Shown here: positions 17,318-25,376 of the stretch, in pieces
How the letters are laid out: each line of letters starts with the position of its first letter
How positions within the stretch are numbered: the stretch's first letter is position 1
Origin: JANLTX01 sp049840835
GTDB lineage: Bacteria; Armatimonadota; Armatimonadia; Armatimonadales; Armatimonadaceae
NCBI GenBank assembly: GCA_049840835.1
Contig: JASGJG010000019.1
Coordinates: forward strand, 1 to 64,000
DNA length: 64,000 nt
Reading direction: 5' to 3'
Notes under the pieces: generated by a model
What the model was told of the DNA's origin: nothing
The model's database searches: none
What the model saw: only the letters and a program-made list of their open reading frames with translations
Translations under genes and position numbers: made by a program

Positions 17318-18611
17318 CGCGTCGTCGGCGAATTAGAAGTCCGAGGCCGGGGAGGAGCAGGAGGCTGATCGTCCCCGGCTCGGGCGCCGCTACTGGAGCG
17401 AACCCGGAGCCGCTCAGAGTGTAGGAGCCCATATCGTAGTAGCGTGCCGTGGAATCGAAGGCAGATGGAAAGCCTCCGAAACTGGTGATCTCCGCGAAAT
17501 AGTCACCGGCGGCCAGGGTTCCGCTAAACGTAGTAGAGAGCGTATCGATTGCCTCGGTTCCTACCCCCAGAGCGCTAATGAGATTGCCAGCGCTGTAGAT
17601 GTTCAGCCGGGAGCGGAGTGTGCCGCCGACCGCTACCGTGCCGGGAGTGATCCAGTCCGCGCCACTGTTTACAGTAAGCGAGATCAGGCTGGATGCGCCA
17701 AGAGAGAATCGATAGTAGTTCTTAGTATAGTTATTGATACCGATAGGATCCGCACTACTACCGGAGGTGGGCATGATCACGCCACCCGCCAGCGCCGCCG
17801 CCGAATCGACCACCGGGCCAGCCATAGGTAATGCGGTTGCCGTGGCGAACGATTTACCTACCCCATCGTTTATCAGGCTCATTCCGTTGTTGGAAAAGAT
17901 AGTCTGAACATCGTTTTGCACTGTAGTAGTGGTACTTGTGGTGCCCACACGCCAGGCGCCGCGCTGTGAGCTATATGAGTTCCCCATGATCGGTGCATAG
18001 GAGCCATTTCCTACGGAGCCACCGTTGGAGCTGTATTCATTGCTCTGCCCGGTGTTGCCTGTATTGTCGCCCTGATGATCCAGGCCGAACGCGTGTCCGA
18101 TTTCATGCGCGCTGGCCTCGGCGATAATCTTGGGAGAGAACCCGAGGTTCGCGGGAAAGACCCAGTTTGTTTTGTAGCCGCCCGGAAAGGAGCCAGAGGC
18201 CACGCCCACATACGATACTCCGCCGCCACCGCCATACCAGCCATTGCTGCCACCGATAACTGTGTGCATGACTCTGGGGGTGTTATCGTAGTAGTTCTGC
18301 CGCGCCAGAGCGCTACCTGCCTGCCCGGCGGCAATGGCTGGGTCCACCGTGGTGACATTCACATCGAAGGCCGCATATTTCTCGGCGGTTCGTGCCCAGA
18401 TCTCACGAAGCTGAGTATCGTTGCCGGTATAGGCGGGAACATTGCCTGGAGTCTTACCTGTGTTTCCCCAGGTACCCGTGTAGCTGAAGCCATCGAAGTT
18501 CAGGTACAGGGTGTAGGCTGCATTGGGGCGGCTGTTGAGAGCCGGGGCAGCGTGGGCTACCGTGCACAACGCCAGAAGGCTCAGAGTAAGAAATAGGGGG
18601 CGCATGTTCAT
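17283..18611 (-). CDS. Secreted zinc metalloprotease-like protein with PEP-CTERM anchor
   Basis: 442 residues. Signal peptide ends near HAAPAL. The zincin motif HEIGHAFGLDHQG (HExxHxxGxxH) sits near residue 170 and marks a metzincin-type active site. The central part is Gly/Ser/Thr-rich. A later region, YYRFSLGASSLISLTVNSGA, resembles a pre-peptidase C-terminal domain. The end is a PEP-CTERM sorting signal: APEPGTISLLLLPGLGLLIRRRR. PEP-CTERM proteins are handled by exosortase, so the product should reach the outer surface or matrix. It converges with, and overlaps, the preceding gene. Substrate unknown. Confidence 0.82.
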   Translation of the reverse strand: MNMRPLFLTLSLLALCTVAHAAPALNSRPNAAYTLYLNFDGFSYTGTWGNTGKTPGNVPAYTGNDTQLREIWARTAEKYAAFDVNVTTVDPAIAAGQAGSALARQNYYDNTPRVMHTVIGGSNGWYGGGGGVSYVGVASGSFPGGYKTNWVFPANLGFSPKIIAEASAHEIGHAFGLDHQGDNTGNTGQSNEYSSNGGSVGNGSYAPIMGNSYSSQRGAWRVGTTSTTTTVQNDVQTIFSNNGMSLINDGVGKSFATATALPMAGPVVDSAAALAGGVIMPTSGSSADPIGINNYTKNYYRFSLGASSLISLTVNSGADWITPGTVAVGGTLRSRLNIYSAGNLISALGVGTEAIDTLSTTFSGTLAAGDYFAEITSFGGFPSAFDSTARYYDMGSYTLSGSGFAPVAAPEPGTISLLLLPGLGLLIRRRRVTGPSVGSLAR

Positions 18612-18659
18612 TGCTTCGCACCCCCTATTTCGGAGAATGTTTATGACACGAATTAGCTG

Positions 18660-20636
18660 TTAGGACTGCTGGAAGAACGCGCGGACCGCATCGATATCAT
18701 CGGAAATTGGGCAGGGGGGTAGTGCAGCCAGTAATTTCGCACCGTAGTGCCGGGTCCAAAGGCGCTCATCGAGAATCGCTACCACGCCGCGGTCGGTGCG
18801 GGTGCGCAGGAGCCGCCCGAAGCCTTGCTTGAGCTTCAGAGTCGCCTGCGGCAGAGAGTGGGCCACGAATGCATTACCGCTCTCTTTCTGAATCCGCTCC
18901 TCACGGGCGCGCTGGGGCGGGGAGTCCGGAGTGGCGAAGGGCAGCTTATCGAGAATGACTAGAGAGAGGGAGTCGCCAGGGATATCTACCCCCTCCCAGA
19001 AGCTGGAGGCGCCTAAGAGCACACCATTGCCGGAGTCTTTGAACGCTTCTACTAACCTGCCGGGCGGCTGCTCCCCTTGAATGAACAACGGGTAGGGAAT
19101 CTTGTCGCGCCAGCGGGTGGCAGCGATCTGGAGCATACGGTGGCTGGTAAAGAGCGCGAACGCTCGCCCGCCCGCTAAGGCAATCAGATTTTCCATCTCC
19201 GTAAGCAGGGACTGAGCATAGTCCTCCGAGCTGGCGGGAGCGCCTAAGTGGCGCGGTACATAGAGCAGGCAGTTTTTCTGAAAGTCGAACGGAGAGCCCT
19301 GAATCGTCTCTAAGGGAGCCGGGGCGTCTTCGGCATCCAGGCCCAGCCGGGCTTTCAGGTAGCCGAAGCCATCATTTCCAGCGGCCAGAGTTGCGGAAAC
19401 CAGCGTCACTCTCTGGGTTTTCGCTAGAAGGCTCTCCGCAAACGGAGCTGCGATCTCATACGGAGTGCGGGTCAGGGTGGCGCTGATATTCCCTGTGCGG
19501 GTCTTGCGGGTGGCATACCAGTGATAGAACTCCTCGGTGCGCGCGGGTTCTATGACCGAGAGCTCAGTAGAGAGCCGGGAGGCCACTCGGGCCAGGCCGC
19601 TGGCACGGTCTCGCTGAATGGCATCTGTTGCTGCGTCTGCCTGGCGTGTCAGCTGAGTTGCCAGTGAGTCTATGGCCGCGCAGAGCTGGCCTTTGATTTC
19701 ATCGAAGCCTTTCTTTGCCTCATCGCTCTGCGCGATCTCCTCTAAGAACCCCTCCGCACTTCGTGCCTCGATAAAGGGAGAGATCAAGTGCTGATGCAGG
19801 GCGTCTATAGCGCTAAGCGTTCCCGATTCGATGCCGTCTAACCGGCGGGTGCGCGCCAGTAAGAACGGCAGCCGCCCGGAGCCCCATTCCAGCCCGAAGG
19901 CGCGAGTGGCGATGTCATCTAAATGATGCGCTTCATCGAACACCACAGCATCGTAGCGCGGAATCAGAGTAGGGCCGCCCGGACTCGCACGCCGCAGCCG
20001 CAGGTCCGCGAAGAACAGGGCGTGGTTGACCAGGTACAGGTTGGCATCCTCGGCGTTCTTACGGGCTTTGTAGTAGAAGCAGCGGTCGTAGTAGCGGCAC
20101 TCACGGGCACGGCAGGTATCGGCATTCGCAGCTATCTGGTTCCAGCCGGAGTAGCTGAAATCCAGCTCGGCCACATCGCCGGTATCTGTTTCCGAGGCCC
20201 AGCGCTGAATCATCTTGAACTGCGGATCGCCTTCGTTCAGCAGGTCACTGGTGGCTACATCTAAATCTTGCAGGCAGAGAAAATTCTGGCGGCCTTTGAG
20301 CGCTATGGGCCGGATATCCAGCTTGGGGAATGCGGCTAAGAGCGCTGGAACATCGCGCTCTACAAGCTGGCTCTGAAGCGCGAGGGTGTGTGTGGAGACC
20401 ACAGCACTGGCGCCGGTCTTATCTAACCAGTGCAGCAGGGGCACTAAGTAGGCCAGGGTCTTGCCCACACCTGTGGCCGCTTCCGCCAGTACCGGGCGGT
20501 TTTCCTTCAGCCCTTGCTCGATGGTTTCCGCTAAGGCAAGCTGCTCATCTCGCCGGGTGAAGCCGGGGAACTGCTTTGCAATGGGGCCTTTGGAGTCAAA
20601 GAGGGAGGAGAGTGTGGCGTGGCGCACACTCTCCAT
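18660..20636 (-). CDS. dinG: DinG-family ATP-dependent DNA helicase
   Basis: 658 residues. Walker A is AEAATGVGKTLAYL (about 52-65) and the DEAH box is VFDEAHHLDD (about 230). Between them the four cysteines of an iron-sulfur cluster are present: one in FLCLQDL, then CRARECRYYDRC. C-terminal superfamily 2 motifs include VLLGASSFWEGVDIPG, SLVILDKLPFATP and LKQGFGRLLRT, with the final QGFGRLLR arginines for ATP hydrolysis. DinG/XPD-like helicases unwind R-loops, D-loops and G-quadruplexes during repair and replication. Monocistronic in appearance. Confidence 0.93.
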   Translation of the reverse strand: MESVRHATLSSLFDSKGPIAKQFPGFTRRDEQLALAETIEQGLKENRPVLAEAATGVGKTLAYLVPLLHWLDKTGASAVVSTHTLALQSQLVERDVPALLAAFPKLDIRPIALKGRQNFLCLQDLDVATSDLLNEGDPQFKMIQRWASETDTGDVAELDFSYSGWNQIAANADTCRARECRYYDRCFYYKARKNAEDANLYLVNHALFFADLRLRRASPGGPTLIPRYDAVVFDEAHHLDDIATRAFGLEWGSGRLPFLLARTRRLDGIESGTLSAIDALHQHLISPFIEARSAEGFLEEIAQSDEAKKGFDEIKGQLCAAIDSLATQLTRQADAATDAIQRDRASGLARVASRLSTELSVIEPARTEEFYHWYATRKTRTGNISATLTRTPYEIAAPFAESLLAKTQRVTLVSATLAAGNDGFGYLKARLGLDAEDAPAPLETIQGSPFDFQKNCLLYVPRHLGAPASSEDYAQSLLTEMENLIALAGGRAFALFTSHRMLQIAATRWRDKIPYPLFIQGEQPPGRLVEAFKDSGNGVLLGASSFWEGVDIPGDSLSLVILDKLPFATPDSPPQRAREERIQKESGNAFVAHSLPQATLKLKQGFGRLLRTRTDRGVVAILDERLWTRHYGAKLLAALPPCPISDDIDAVRAFFQQS

Positions 20637-20654
20637 TATAGGGCCTAATTGGTA

Positions 20655-21086
20655 TCAGTTCACTCGCCCGTAAGTGAACTCACAGTCCGGATTGCCGGAG
20701 CAAGCGGCGTTGCTCAGATGCATCGCGTTCGGTCCATTGAACGTATAGATATGGCTCTCTGAGGGATAGAGAATATCCGTGCAGCCCAGCGGGCCACAGA
20801 ACTGGCGTGGCTCGCCCCGCTGAACATCTAAGCGGAAGACATTGCCCACCACGCGCCAGGTACCGAAGATAGTCACCAGGCTCCCCCGAGCGTAGGTGGT
20901 CTGCTGAGAAAACGAGCCATTGCTCTGAATCGCTAGCTCCACCAGACCCGGCCCGAATGTGGAGTTGACAAACTGAGAGCGCCAGACTCCCGGAAAGGTG
21001 TTCGGGGTACCGCCACCGCCACCACAGCCACTCATCGCCAGGGCCATAACCGCGGCTAGAACGGCAAGAATATGTATCGCTTTCAT
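20655..21086 (-). CDS. Small lipoprotein, unknown
   Basis: 143 residues. Lipobox MSGC followed by a Gly run, then VWRSQFVNSTFGPGLVELAI. Short beta strands ending in GRVN suggest a compact extracytoplasmic beta domain. It has cysteine pairs (FCGPLGC and CSGNPDC) that could form disulfides. It lies between dinG and fabI on the same strand, ending 19 bases before dinG starts. No family recognised. Confidence 0.65.
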   Translation of the reverse strand: MKAIHILAVLAAVMALAMSGCGGGGGTPNTFPGVWRSQFVNSTFGPGLVELAIQSNGSFSQQTTYARGSLVTIFGTWRVVGNVFRLDVQRGEPRQFCGPLGCTDILYPSESHIYTFNGPNAMHLSNAACSGNPDCEFTYGRVN

Positions 21087-21142
21087 AAGAAGCTCCTCCC
21101 ACTTTGCAGGTTAGGAGCTTCCCATTAGCCAGACATTAATTG

Positions 21143-21937
21143 CTATTCGCTATCGGCGCTGTAGTTGGGCATACCCATGATGTGATAGCCAGAGTCTACG
21201 TAGAGTACGTCACCTGTGGTGCCGCGGGACCAGTCCGACACGAAGAACGCGGAAGCATCGCCCACTTCGTCGATGGTTGTAGAGCGCTTCAGAGGCGCGG
21301 CGTTGCCGACGCTCTTCACCATATCTTTGAAGCCTTTGATACCCAGTGCTGCCAGGGTCTTGATCGGTCCGGCACTGATAGCGTTTACACGAATCTGCTT
21401 GGGACCGAGGTCGTAGGCCAGGTAGCGAACGGTGGACTCCAGCGCGGCTTTGGCAATACCGGCTGTGTTATAGTTCGGCACCACACGCATACCGCCCAGA
21501 TAGGTGAGAGTGATGATAGAGCCGCCATCAGTCATCAGAGGTTCTGCTGCCTGTGCCGCCGCAACCAGGGTATAGGTAGACGACTGGAGCGATACATCGA
21601 AATCAGGCCCGCTGACATCTACGGTGCGGCCTTCTAGTCCTTTGGCAAAAGCTACAGCGTGAATCACGAAATCCAATTTGCCGAGCGTGCTTTCTACCTG
21701 GGAGTGCAGAGCGGCTACCTGCTCCGGGTTGAGCAGGTCACAGGGGGCAATAAGCGGCACTACACCGTCGCCCAGCTCCGCTGCCAGGTTGCGCACCTTG
21801 CTCTCTTCGCGCTCGCTGAAGTAGGTCATCGCAAAGGTCGCACCCTCTCTTGCCAGGCTTTTCGCGCAGCCCCAGCCCAGCGACCACTCATTGCGAACCC
21901 CGTAAATCAGGCCCTTCTTACCATCGAGCAAACCCAT
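21143..21937 (-). CDS. fabI: Enoyl-[acyl-carrier-protein] reductase (NADH), FabI
   Basis: 264 residues, standard length. It reduces the trans-2 double bond of enoyl-ACP in the last step of each fatty acid elongation round. The nucleotide site reads KGLIYGVRNEWSLGWGCAKS. The catalytic block is TYLGGMRVVPNYNTAGIAKA with the Tyr and Lys of the Y-x6-K pair, followed by DLGPKQIRVNAISAGPIKTLA and SGYHIMGM near the end. The usual GVANDRSIAWG motif is GVRNEWSLGWG here. Divergent from the Spy-like gene; the 105 bases between must hold both promoters. Confidence 0.96.
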   Translation of the reverse strand: MGLLDGKKGLIYGVRNEWSLGWGCAKSLAREGATFAMTYFSEREESKVRNLAAELGDGVVPLIAPCDLLNPEQVAALHSQVESTLGKLDFVIHAVAFAKGLEGRTVDVSGPDFDVSLQSSTYTLVAAAQAAEPLMTDGGSIITLTYLGGMRVVPNYNTAGIAKAALESTVRYLAYDLGPKQIRVNAISAGPIKTLAALGIKGFKDMVKSVGNAAPLKRSTTIDEVGDASAFFVSDWSRGTTGDVLYVDSGYHIMGMPNYSADSE

Positions 21938-22042
21938 GAAAAATCCTCCAAAGTATTGTACCAGGAACTCTCAGACCCTCAGATGAGGTATGGATTTAGG
22001 ATACAATTGCCGAAGTTTCTTCTGAGAGAAAGTAGGAATTCT

Positions 22043-22477
22043 ATGATTAACATTGCGCGACGCATGGGCGTCGCTCTCATCGCCATCACCGCGCTCGCCG
22101 GAACCGCACTCGCCCAGGGCCTTCCCAAGGATGTCAAGGAGCTGGAAAAGCAGATCGGTATCACGGAAGCGCAGCGCAAGAAAATGGAAGTGATCGATAA
22201 GAAGTACCAGCCCAAGTTCAAGACTATCGATACCAAGTACCGCCCGCAGTTCGTCGAGATTCAGAAGCAGATGGAACCGCTACAGAAGAAAGCGGTAGCG
22301 CTGCAAACGAAGATGAATGCCGAGGCCAAGCCGGTCTTAGATGCCATGAACAAAGAAAAGGAAGCCTGTCTTTCTCCCGATCAGGTGAAGAAGATGAGGG
22401 CGATCATGGCCAAGATTGCGGCACGCAATCAGGAAATGATGAAGCAGATGCAGGCGCAGCAGGGCGGCAAGCGCTAA
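22043..22477 (+). CDS. Secreted Spy/CpxP-like helical protein
   Basis: 144 residues from ATG at 22043, with GTAGGA upstream. Signal peptide MINIARRMGVALIAITALAG ends ALAQ. The mature protein is helical and rich in Lys, Gln and Met (ITEAQRKKMEVIDKKYQPKF, KEACLSPDQVKKMRAIMAKI), with LTxxQ-like ITEAQ and LSPDQ positions. This fits the Spy/CpxP periplasmic chaperone fold, though only the general pattern supports it. Followed by a strong terminator. Confidence 0.65.
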   Translation: MINIARRMGVALIAITALAGTALAQGLPKDVKELEKQIGITEAQRKKMEVIDKKYQPKFKTIDTKYRPQFVEIQKQMEPLQKKAVALQTKMNAEAKPVLDAMNKEKEACLSPDQVKKMRAIMAKIAARNQEMMKQMQAQQGGKR

Positions 22478-22498
22478 AGCGAGCAAGACAACAAAAAA

Positions 22499-22525
22499 AC
22501 TCCCCGCTGAATTTCAGCGGGGAGT
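22499..22525. terminator. Bidirectional intrinsic terminator
   Basis: Perfect stem ACTCCCCGCTGA / TCAGCGGGGAGT with a 3-base loop. A-rich sequence on the left and TTTTTGTT on the right make it work for both the Spy-like gene (+) and the small lipoprotein gene (-). Confidence 0.92.
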
Positions 22526-22537
22526 TTTTGTTAGAGC

Positions 22538-22711
22538 TTACTGGTTAGAAACAGCACTTGGCGGTCTTGCCTGTACTTTGGGACCACCGCTTTCAGTCCC
22601 TTGAGTAACTCCCGCTGGAGGAGTTACAGGCTTTGCCGCTTCTTCTTCCTTGGTACAACCACCAAGAACTAGAAGAGCCAGAATCGAACCAAGAAGAAGA
22701 AGTATTTTCAT
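22538..22711 (-). CDS. Small lipoprotein of prepilin cassette A
   Basis: 57 residues: MKILLLLGSILALLVLGGCT, then KEEEAAKPVTPPAGV and a short Gln/Ser tail. Lipobox LGGC. CAGGAGA lies 10-12 bases upstream of the ATG. It starts 22 bases after the prepilin gene at 22733 and is nearly the same in its first 40 residues as the lipoprotein at 23892. Too short for most gene finders. Role unknown, but the same order (prepilin, then lipoprotein) occurs three times in the window. Confidence 0.8.
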   Translation of the reverse strand: MKILLLLGSILALLVLGGCTKEEEAAKPVTPPAGVTQGTESGGPKVQARPPSAVSNQ

Positions 22712-22732
22712 ACGTTTTGTTTCTCCTGAGGC

Positions 22733-23602
22733 TTAGCCAGCCGGATCGAAGTCCGGTCGGGAGCGCCAGTTGTGACAGCCGTTCCACCAGTGGCTGGCCG
22801 GAGTTCCGTCCGCGTTGTAGCGAGCCCAAACCTCGGTGCGGTAGTTGGTGTTGGCTGTGGCGCTGGCGCCTGCGAACTTCACGAACTTCACATGGCCGTC
22901 AGCATAAGCGAAGTTCTGTCCACCGGCGTGCAGCCACTGGCTTGGGTTAGGACCATACCAGAAGGCCGAGCTACCGTTCCCCGTTCCACCACAGGCGACG
23001 TAGGAACAAGACGCGTTCGGGGTCGGGCAGTTGAGCGGGAAGGTCGGTCCAATCAGGCCGAGGGGGGACTTCTTGGCAGGCATTTCCCACAGCAGAAGAA
23101 CGTCTGCCGGGAACGTGAGAGCGGCCTGCGACGATGCCATCATCAGCGCATTGTACTCGTAGCTGTTGGCTTGGGGCGGAACAACCGGAGCGGAGTAATC
23201 CACACCAGCAAGCTGCGCGACCTGGCCTTCAGGGCATTTGAAGATACCGTAGTTCTTCACATAAGGATAGATCGCATTCGCCCAGCCGACACTGCCATGA
23301 GCAATGTAGGATGCTGACGAACCTGGTCGCCAGTTCGGCGGGAACGGTACATACTGCCCGACTCGCCAGGCACCAGCTGCATCCGTTCCGAATGCGAGTG
23401 GGAATGTCTCATCGTAGTCCTGAACGTACATCATGATGCCGGTTGCCAGCTGCTTCTGGTTAGAAAGGCAGCTGGTCTGTCGTGCCTTGGCGCGTGCCTG
23501 GGCGAAGACCGGGAAGAGAATGGCGGCCAAAATCGCGATGATAGCGATGACGACGAGAAGCTCGATGAGCGTAAAGCCTCGTTGAGTGCGATAGGAATGC
23601 AC
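22733..23602 (-). CDS. Prepilin-like protein A with H-x9-DG motif
   Basis: About 289 residues from GTG at 23602, with CTGGAGG nine bases upstream. Leader MHSYRTQRGFTLIELLVVI has the prepilin peptidase site. The mature protein shares SCLSNQKQLATGIMMYVQDYDE with the prepilin at 6222 and ends with HAGGQNFAYADG (H-x9-DG) and a Cys-containing tail (WWNGCHNWRSRPDFDP). Exported, processed and likely assembled into a pseudopilus or surface fibre. It is a tandem paralogue of the gene at 24102 and shares a 135-base identical stretch with it. Confidence 0.9.
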   Translation of the reverse strand: MHSYRTQRGFTLIELLVVIAIIAILAAILFPVFAQARAKARQTSCLSNQKQLATGIMMYVQDYDETFPLAFGTDAAGAWRVGQYVPFPPNWRPGSSASYIAHGSVGWANAIYPYVKNYGIFKCPEGQVAQLAGVDYSAPVVPPQANSYEYNALMMASSQAALTFPADVLLLWEMPAKKSPLGLIGPTFPLNCPTPNASCSYVACGGTGNGSSAFWYGPNPSQWLHAGGQNFAYADGHVKFVKFAGASATANTNYRTEVWARYNADGTPASHWWNGCHNWRSRPDFDPAG

Positions 23603-23608
23603 AGTCAA

Positions 23609-23891
23609 TTTCCTCCAGACTGTATTGTCGTTATGATGAGGAACTCCGTAAGAGAACCTCTAATGAAACCATCCAGAAAGGATGTTGGGACGTGCTTGTC
23701 TTGGAAAAGATGAGCACGATTTGTTTGTTTTACCTACGAAGTTCACTTCTGTCAAGTAGCTAACGGCATACGAAATGATGATAGACCTGAAATAGAAAGT
23801 GAATTACAATTTAAAATAATTAGCAATTGCAAAAACAATTCCCGCTGAAATTCTTCAGCGGGAATTGATAGTTACTTAGAGTATTAGGTTG
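23609..23891. other. Promoter region of cassette A and end of cassette B
   Basis: 283 bases. They hold the terminator of cassette B (23836-23867) and, between it and 23609, an A/T-richer stretch that should contain the promoter of prepilin A. No ORF and no clear -35/-10 pair was recognised. Confidence 0.5.
23836..23867 (-). terminator. Intrinsic terminator of cassette B
   Basis: Perfect 14-base stem CAATTCCCGCTGAA / TTCAGCGGGAATTG with a 4-base loop. On the minus strand it is followed by TTTTTG, so it ends the lipoprotein gene at 23892. Its core CCCGCTGAA is shared with the terminator at 22499. Confidence 0.9.
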
Positions 23892-24083
23892 TTATTGATT
23901 CGAAACAGCTCCAGAGGATCTTGTTTGCATCTGGGGAGCGCCACCCTTAGCACCGCCGGGGCCACCCTGGCTTGCACTAACTCCCGCTGGAGGAGTGACT
24001 GGCTTTGCCGCTTCTTCTTCCTTAGAGCAGCCAGCTAGGACGACGAGAGCCAGAATAGAGCCTAGCAGAAGCAGAGTTTTCAT
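23892..24083 (-). CDS. Small lipoprotein of prepilin cassette B
   Basis: 63 residues from ATG at 24083 (MKTLLLLGSILALVVLAGCS), chosen because it lines up with the sister gene; an ATG at 24095 would add four residues. Lipobox LAGC, then KEEEAAKPVTPPAGVSASQ and a Gly/Gln tail ending AVSNQ like its sister. It follows prepilin B closely and is ended by the hairpin at 23836. Confidence 0.8.
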   Translation of the reverse strand: MKTLLLLGSILALVVLAGCSKEEEAAKPVTPPAGVSASQGGPGGAKGGAPQMQTRSSGAVSNQ

Positions 24084-24101
24084 GGTGTTTGTCATGTTTT
24101 C

Positions 24102-24965
24102 TTAGCCAGCCGGATCGAAGTCCGGTCGGGAGCGCCAGTTGTGACAACCGTTCCACCAGTGACTCTGCGGGGTACCATCAGCGTTGTAGCGAGCCCACAC
24201 TTCAGTTCGATAGTTGGTATCGACACCAGCACCCGCGAACTTCACGAACTTCACATGACCATCGGTGTACGCGAAGTTCTGTCCGCCAGCGTGCAGCCAC
24301 TGGCTTGGGTTAGGACCATACCAGGAAGCCGAGCTACCGTTCCCCGTTCCACCACAGGCGACGTAGGAACAAGACGCGTTCGGGGTCGGGCAGTTGAGCG
24401 GGAAGGTCGGTCCAATCAGGCCGAGGGGGGACTTCTTGGCAGGCATTTCCCACAGCAGAAGAGCATCCGCCGGGAACGAGATAGAGGCTTGCGACGATGC
24501 CATCATCAGCGCATTGTATTCGTAGCTGTTGGCCTGGGGCGTAACCACTGGAGCGGAGTAGTCTACACCAGCAAGCTGCGCGACCTGGCCTTCCGGACAC
24601 TTATACACGCCATAGTTTTTCACATAAGGATAGATGGCGTTTGCCCAACCCACGTTGCCGTGGTCGATATAAGACTGGGAAGAGCCGGGGCGCCAGTTCG
24701 ATGGGAACGGTACATACTGCCCGACTCGCCAGGCGCCGCTAGCATCCATGCCGAACGCCAGCGGGAAGACTTCATCATAATCCTGAACGTACATCATGAT
24801 GCCGGTGCCAAGCTGCTTCATGTTGGAAAGGCAGCTAGCTTGTCGTGCCTTGGCGCGTGCCTGGGCGAAGACCGGGAAGAGAATGGCGGCCAGAATCGCG
24901 ATGATAGCGATGACGACGAGAAGCTCGATGAGCGTAAAGCCTTGTTTGATGCGAGAGTGATACAT
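24102..24965 (-). CDS. Prepilin-like protein B with H-x9-DG motif
   Basis: 287 residues from ATG at 24965, with AAAGG five bases upstream; the GTG two codons earlier is less likely. Leader MYHSRIKQGFTLIELLVVIA. It is about 85-90 percent the same as prepilin A by eye, including SCLSNMKQLGTGIMMYVQDYDE, the block CPTPNASCSYVACGGTGNG, HAGGQNFAYTDG and the WWNGCHNW tail. It clearly arose by tandem duplication of the whole prepilin and lipoprotein unit. Confidence 0.9.
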   Translation of the reverse strand: MYHSRIKQGFTLIELLVVIAIIAILAAILFPVFAQARAKARQASCLSNMKQLGTGIMMYVQDYDEVFPLAFGMDASGAWRVGQYVPFPSNWRPGSSQSYIDHGNVGWANAIYPYVKNYGVYKCPEGQVAQLAGVDYSAPVVTPQANSYEYNALMMASSQASISFPADALLLWEMPAKKSPLGLIGPTFPLNCPTPNASCSYVACGGTGNGSSASWYGPNPSQWLHAGGQNFAYTDGHVKFVKFAGAGVDTNYRTEVWARYNADGTPQSHWWNGCHNWRSRPDFDPAG

Positions 24966-25277
24966 GATCACCTTTCTATAATGTTGAGCGATGATTGATA
25001 TAAATGTATTTCATACACTTACACCAATAGTGGAGGTCTTCCTGATTTAAGAGTGAAAGATACAAAAGCTCATTTCCGGTGGAGAGTGAAAATGAGTAGA
25101 AAGAGCACTCTATTTGTTATTGCAAAAGTACCCGCTAATCAATGCGCTTGTCAACTCTTTACAGGCCCCATGTGTGGTTTTTCACAAACTTTTAAAGTGG
25201 CCTTTATATGTACTACCGATGGGATGATAGGGAACTGGTATCAATTGATAATAAATGTCAACTGACAGTGGGTGGAA
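24966..25277. other. Intergenic region without a supported gene
   Basis: About 310 bases, more A/T-rich than its surroundings. It must hold the promoter of prepilin cassette B (TATAAT-like TATAAA near 25000 on the minus strand is possible). A 70-codon frame on the plus strand (25053-25265) has no ribosome site and no family, so it is not called. Confidence 0.5.
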
Positions 25278-25373
25278 TCATCCTGAGAACTACTGCGTAG
25301 AAAAGCTCCTCAGAAGTTCCCCAATTTGGGGTTTGATCTAAGGAGCTTCTCTGTGAAGTAGTTCTCAGGATGA
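25278..25373. repeat. Nested inverted repeat directly after pyrG
   Basis: Three nested stems: outer 16-base perfect arms TCATCCTGAGAACTAC (25278-25293) and GTAGTTCTCAGGATGA (25358-25373); middle AGCTCCT / AGGAGCT (25304-25310, 25341-25347); inner CCCC / GGGG (25319-25322, 25328-25331). It starts three bases after the pyrG stop. There is no T-run, so it may be an RNA-stabilising 3' structure or a small palindromic insertion rather than a simple terminator. Confidence 0.75.
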
Positions 25374-25376
25374 ACT

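Noticed and set aside
25053..25265. A 70-codon plus-strand frame between the prepilin and pyrG genes.
   Set aside because: GTG start without ribosome site, A/T-rich composition, no recognisable features.
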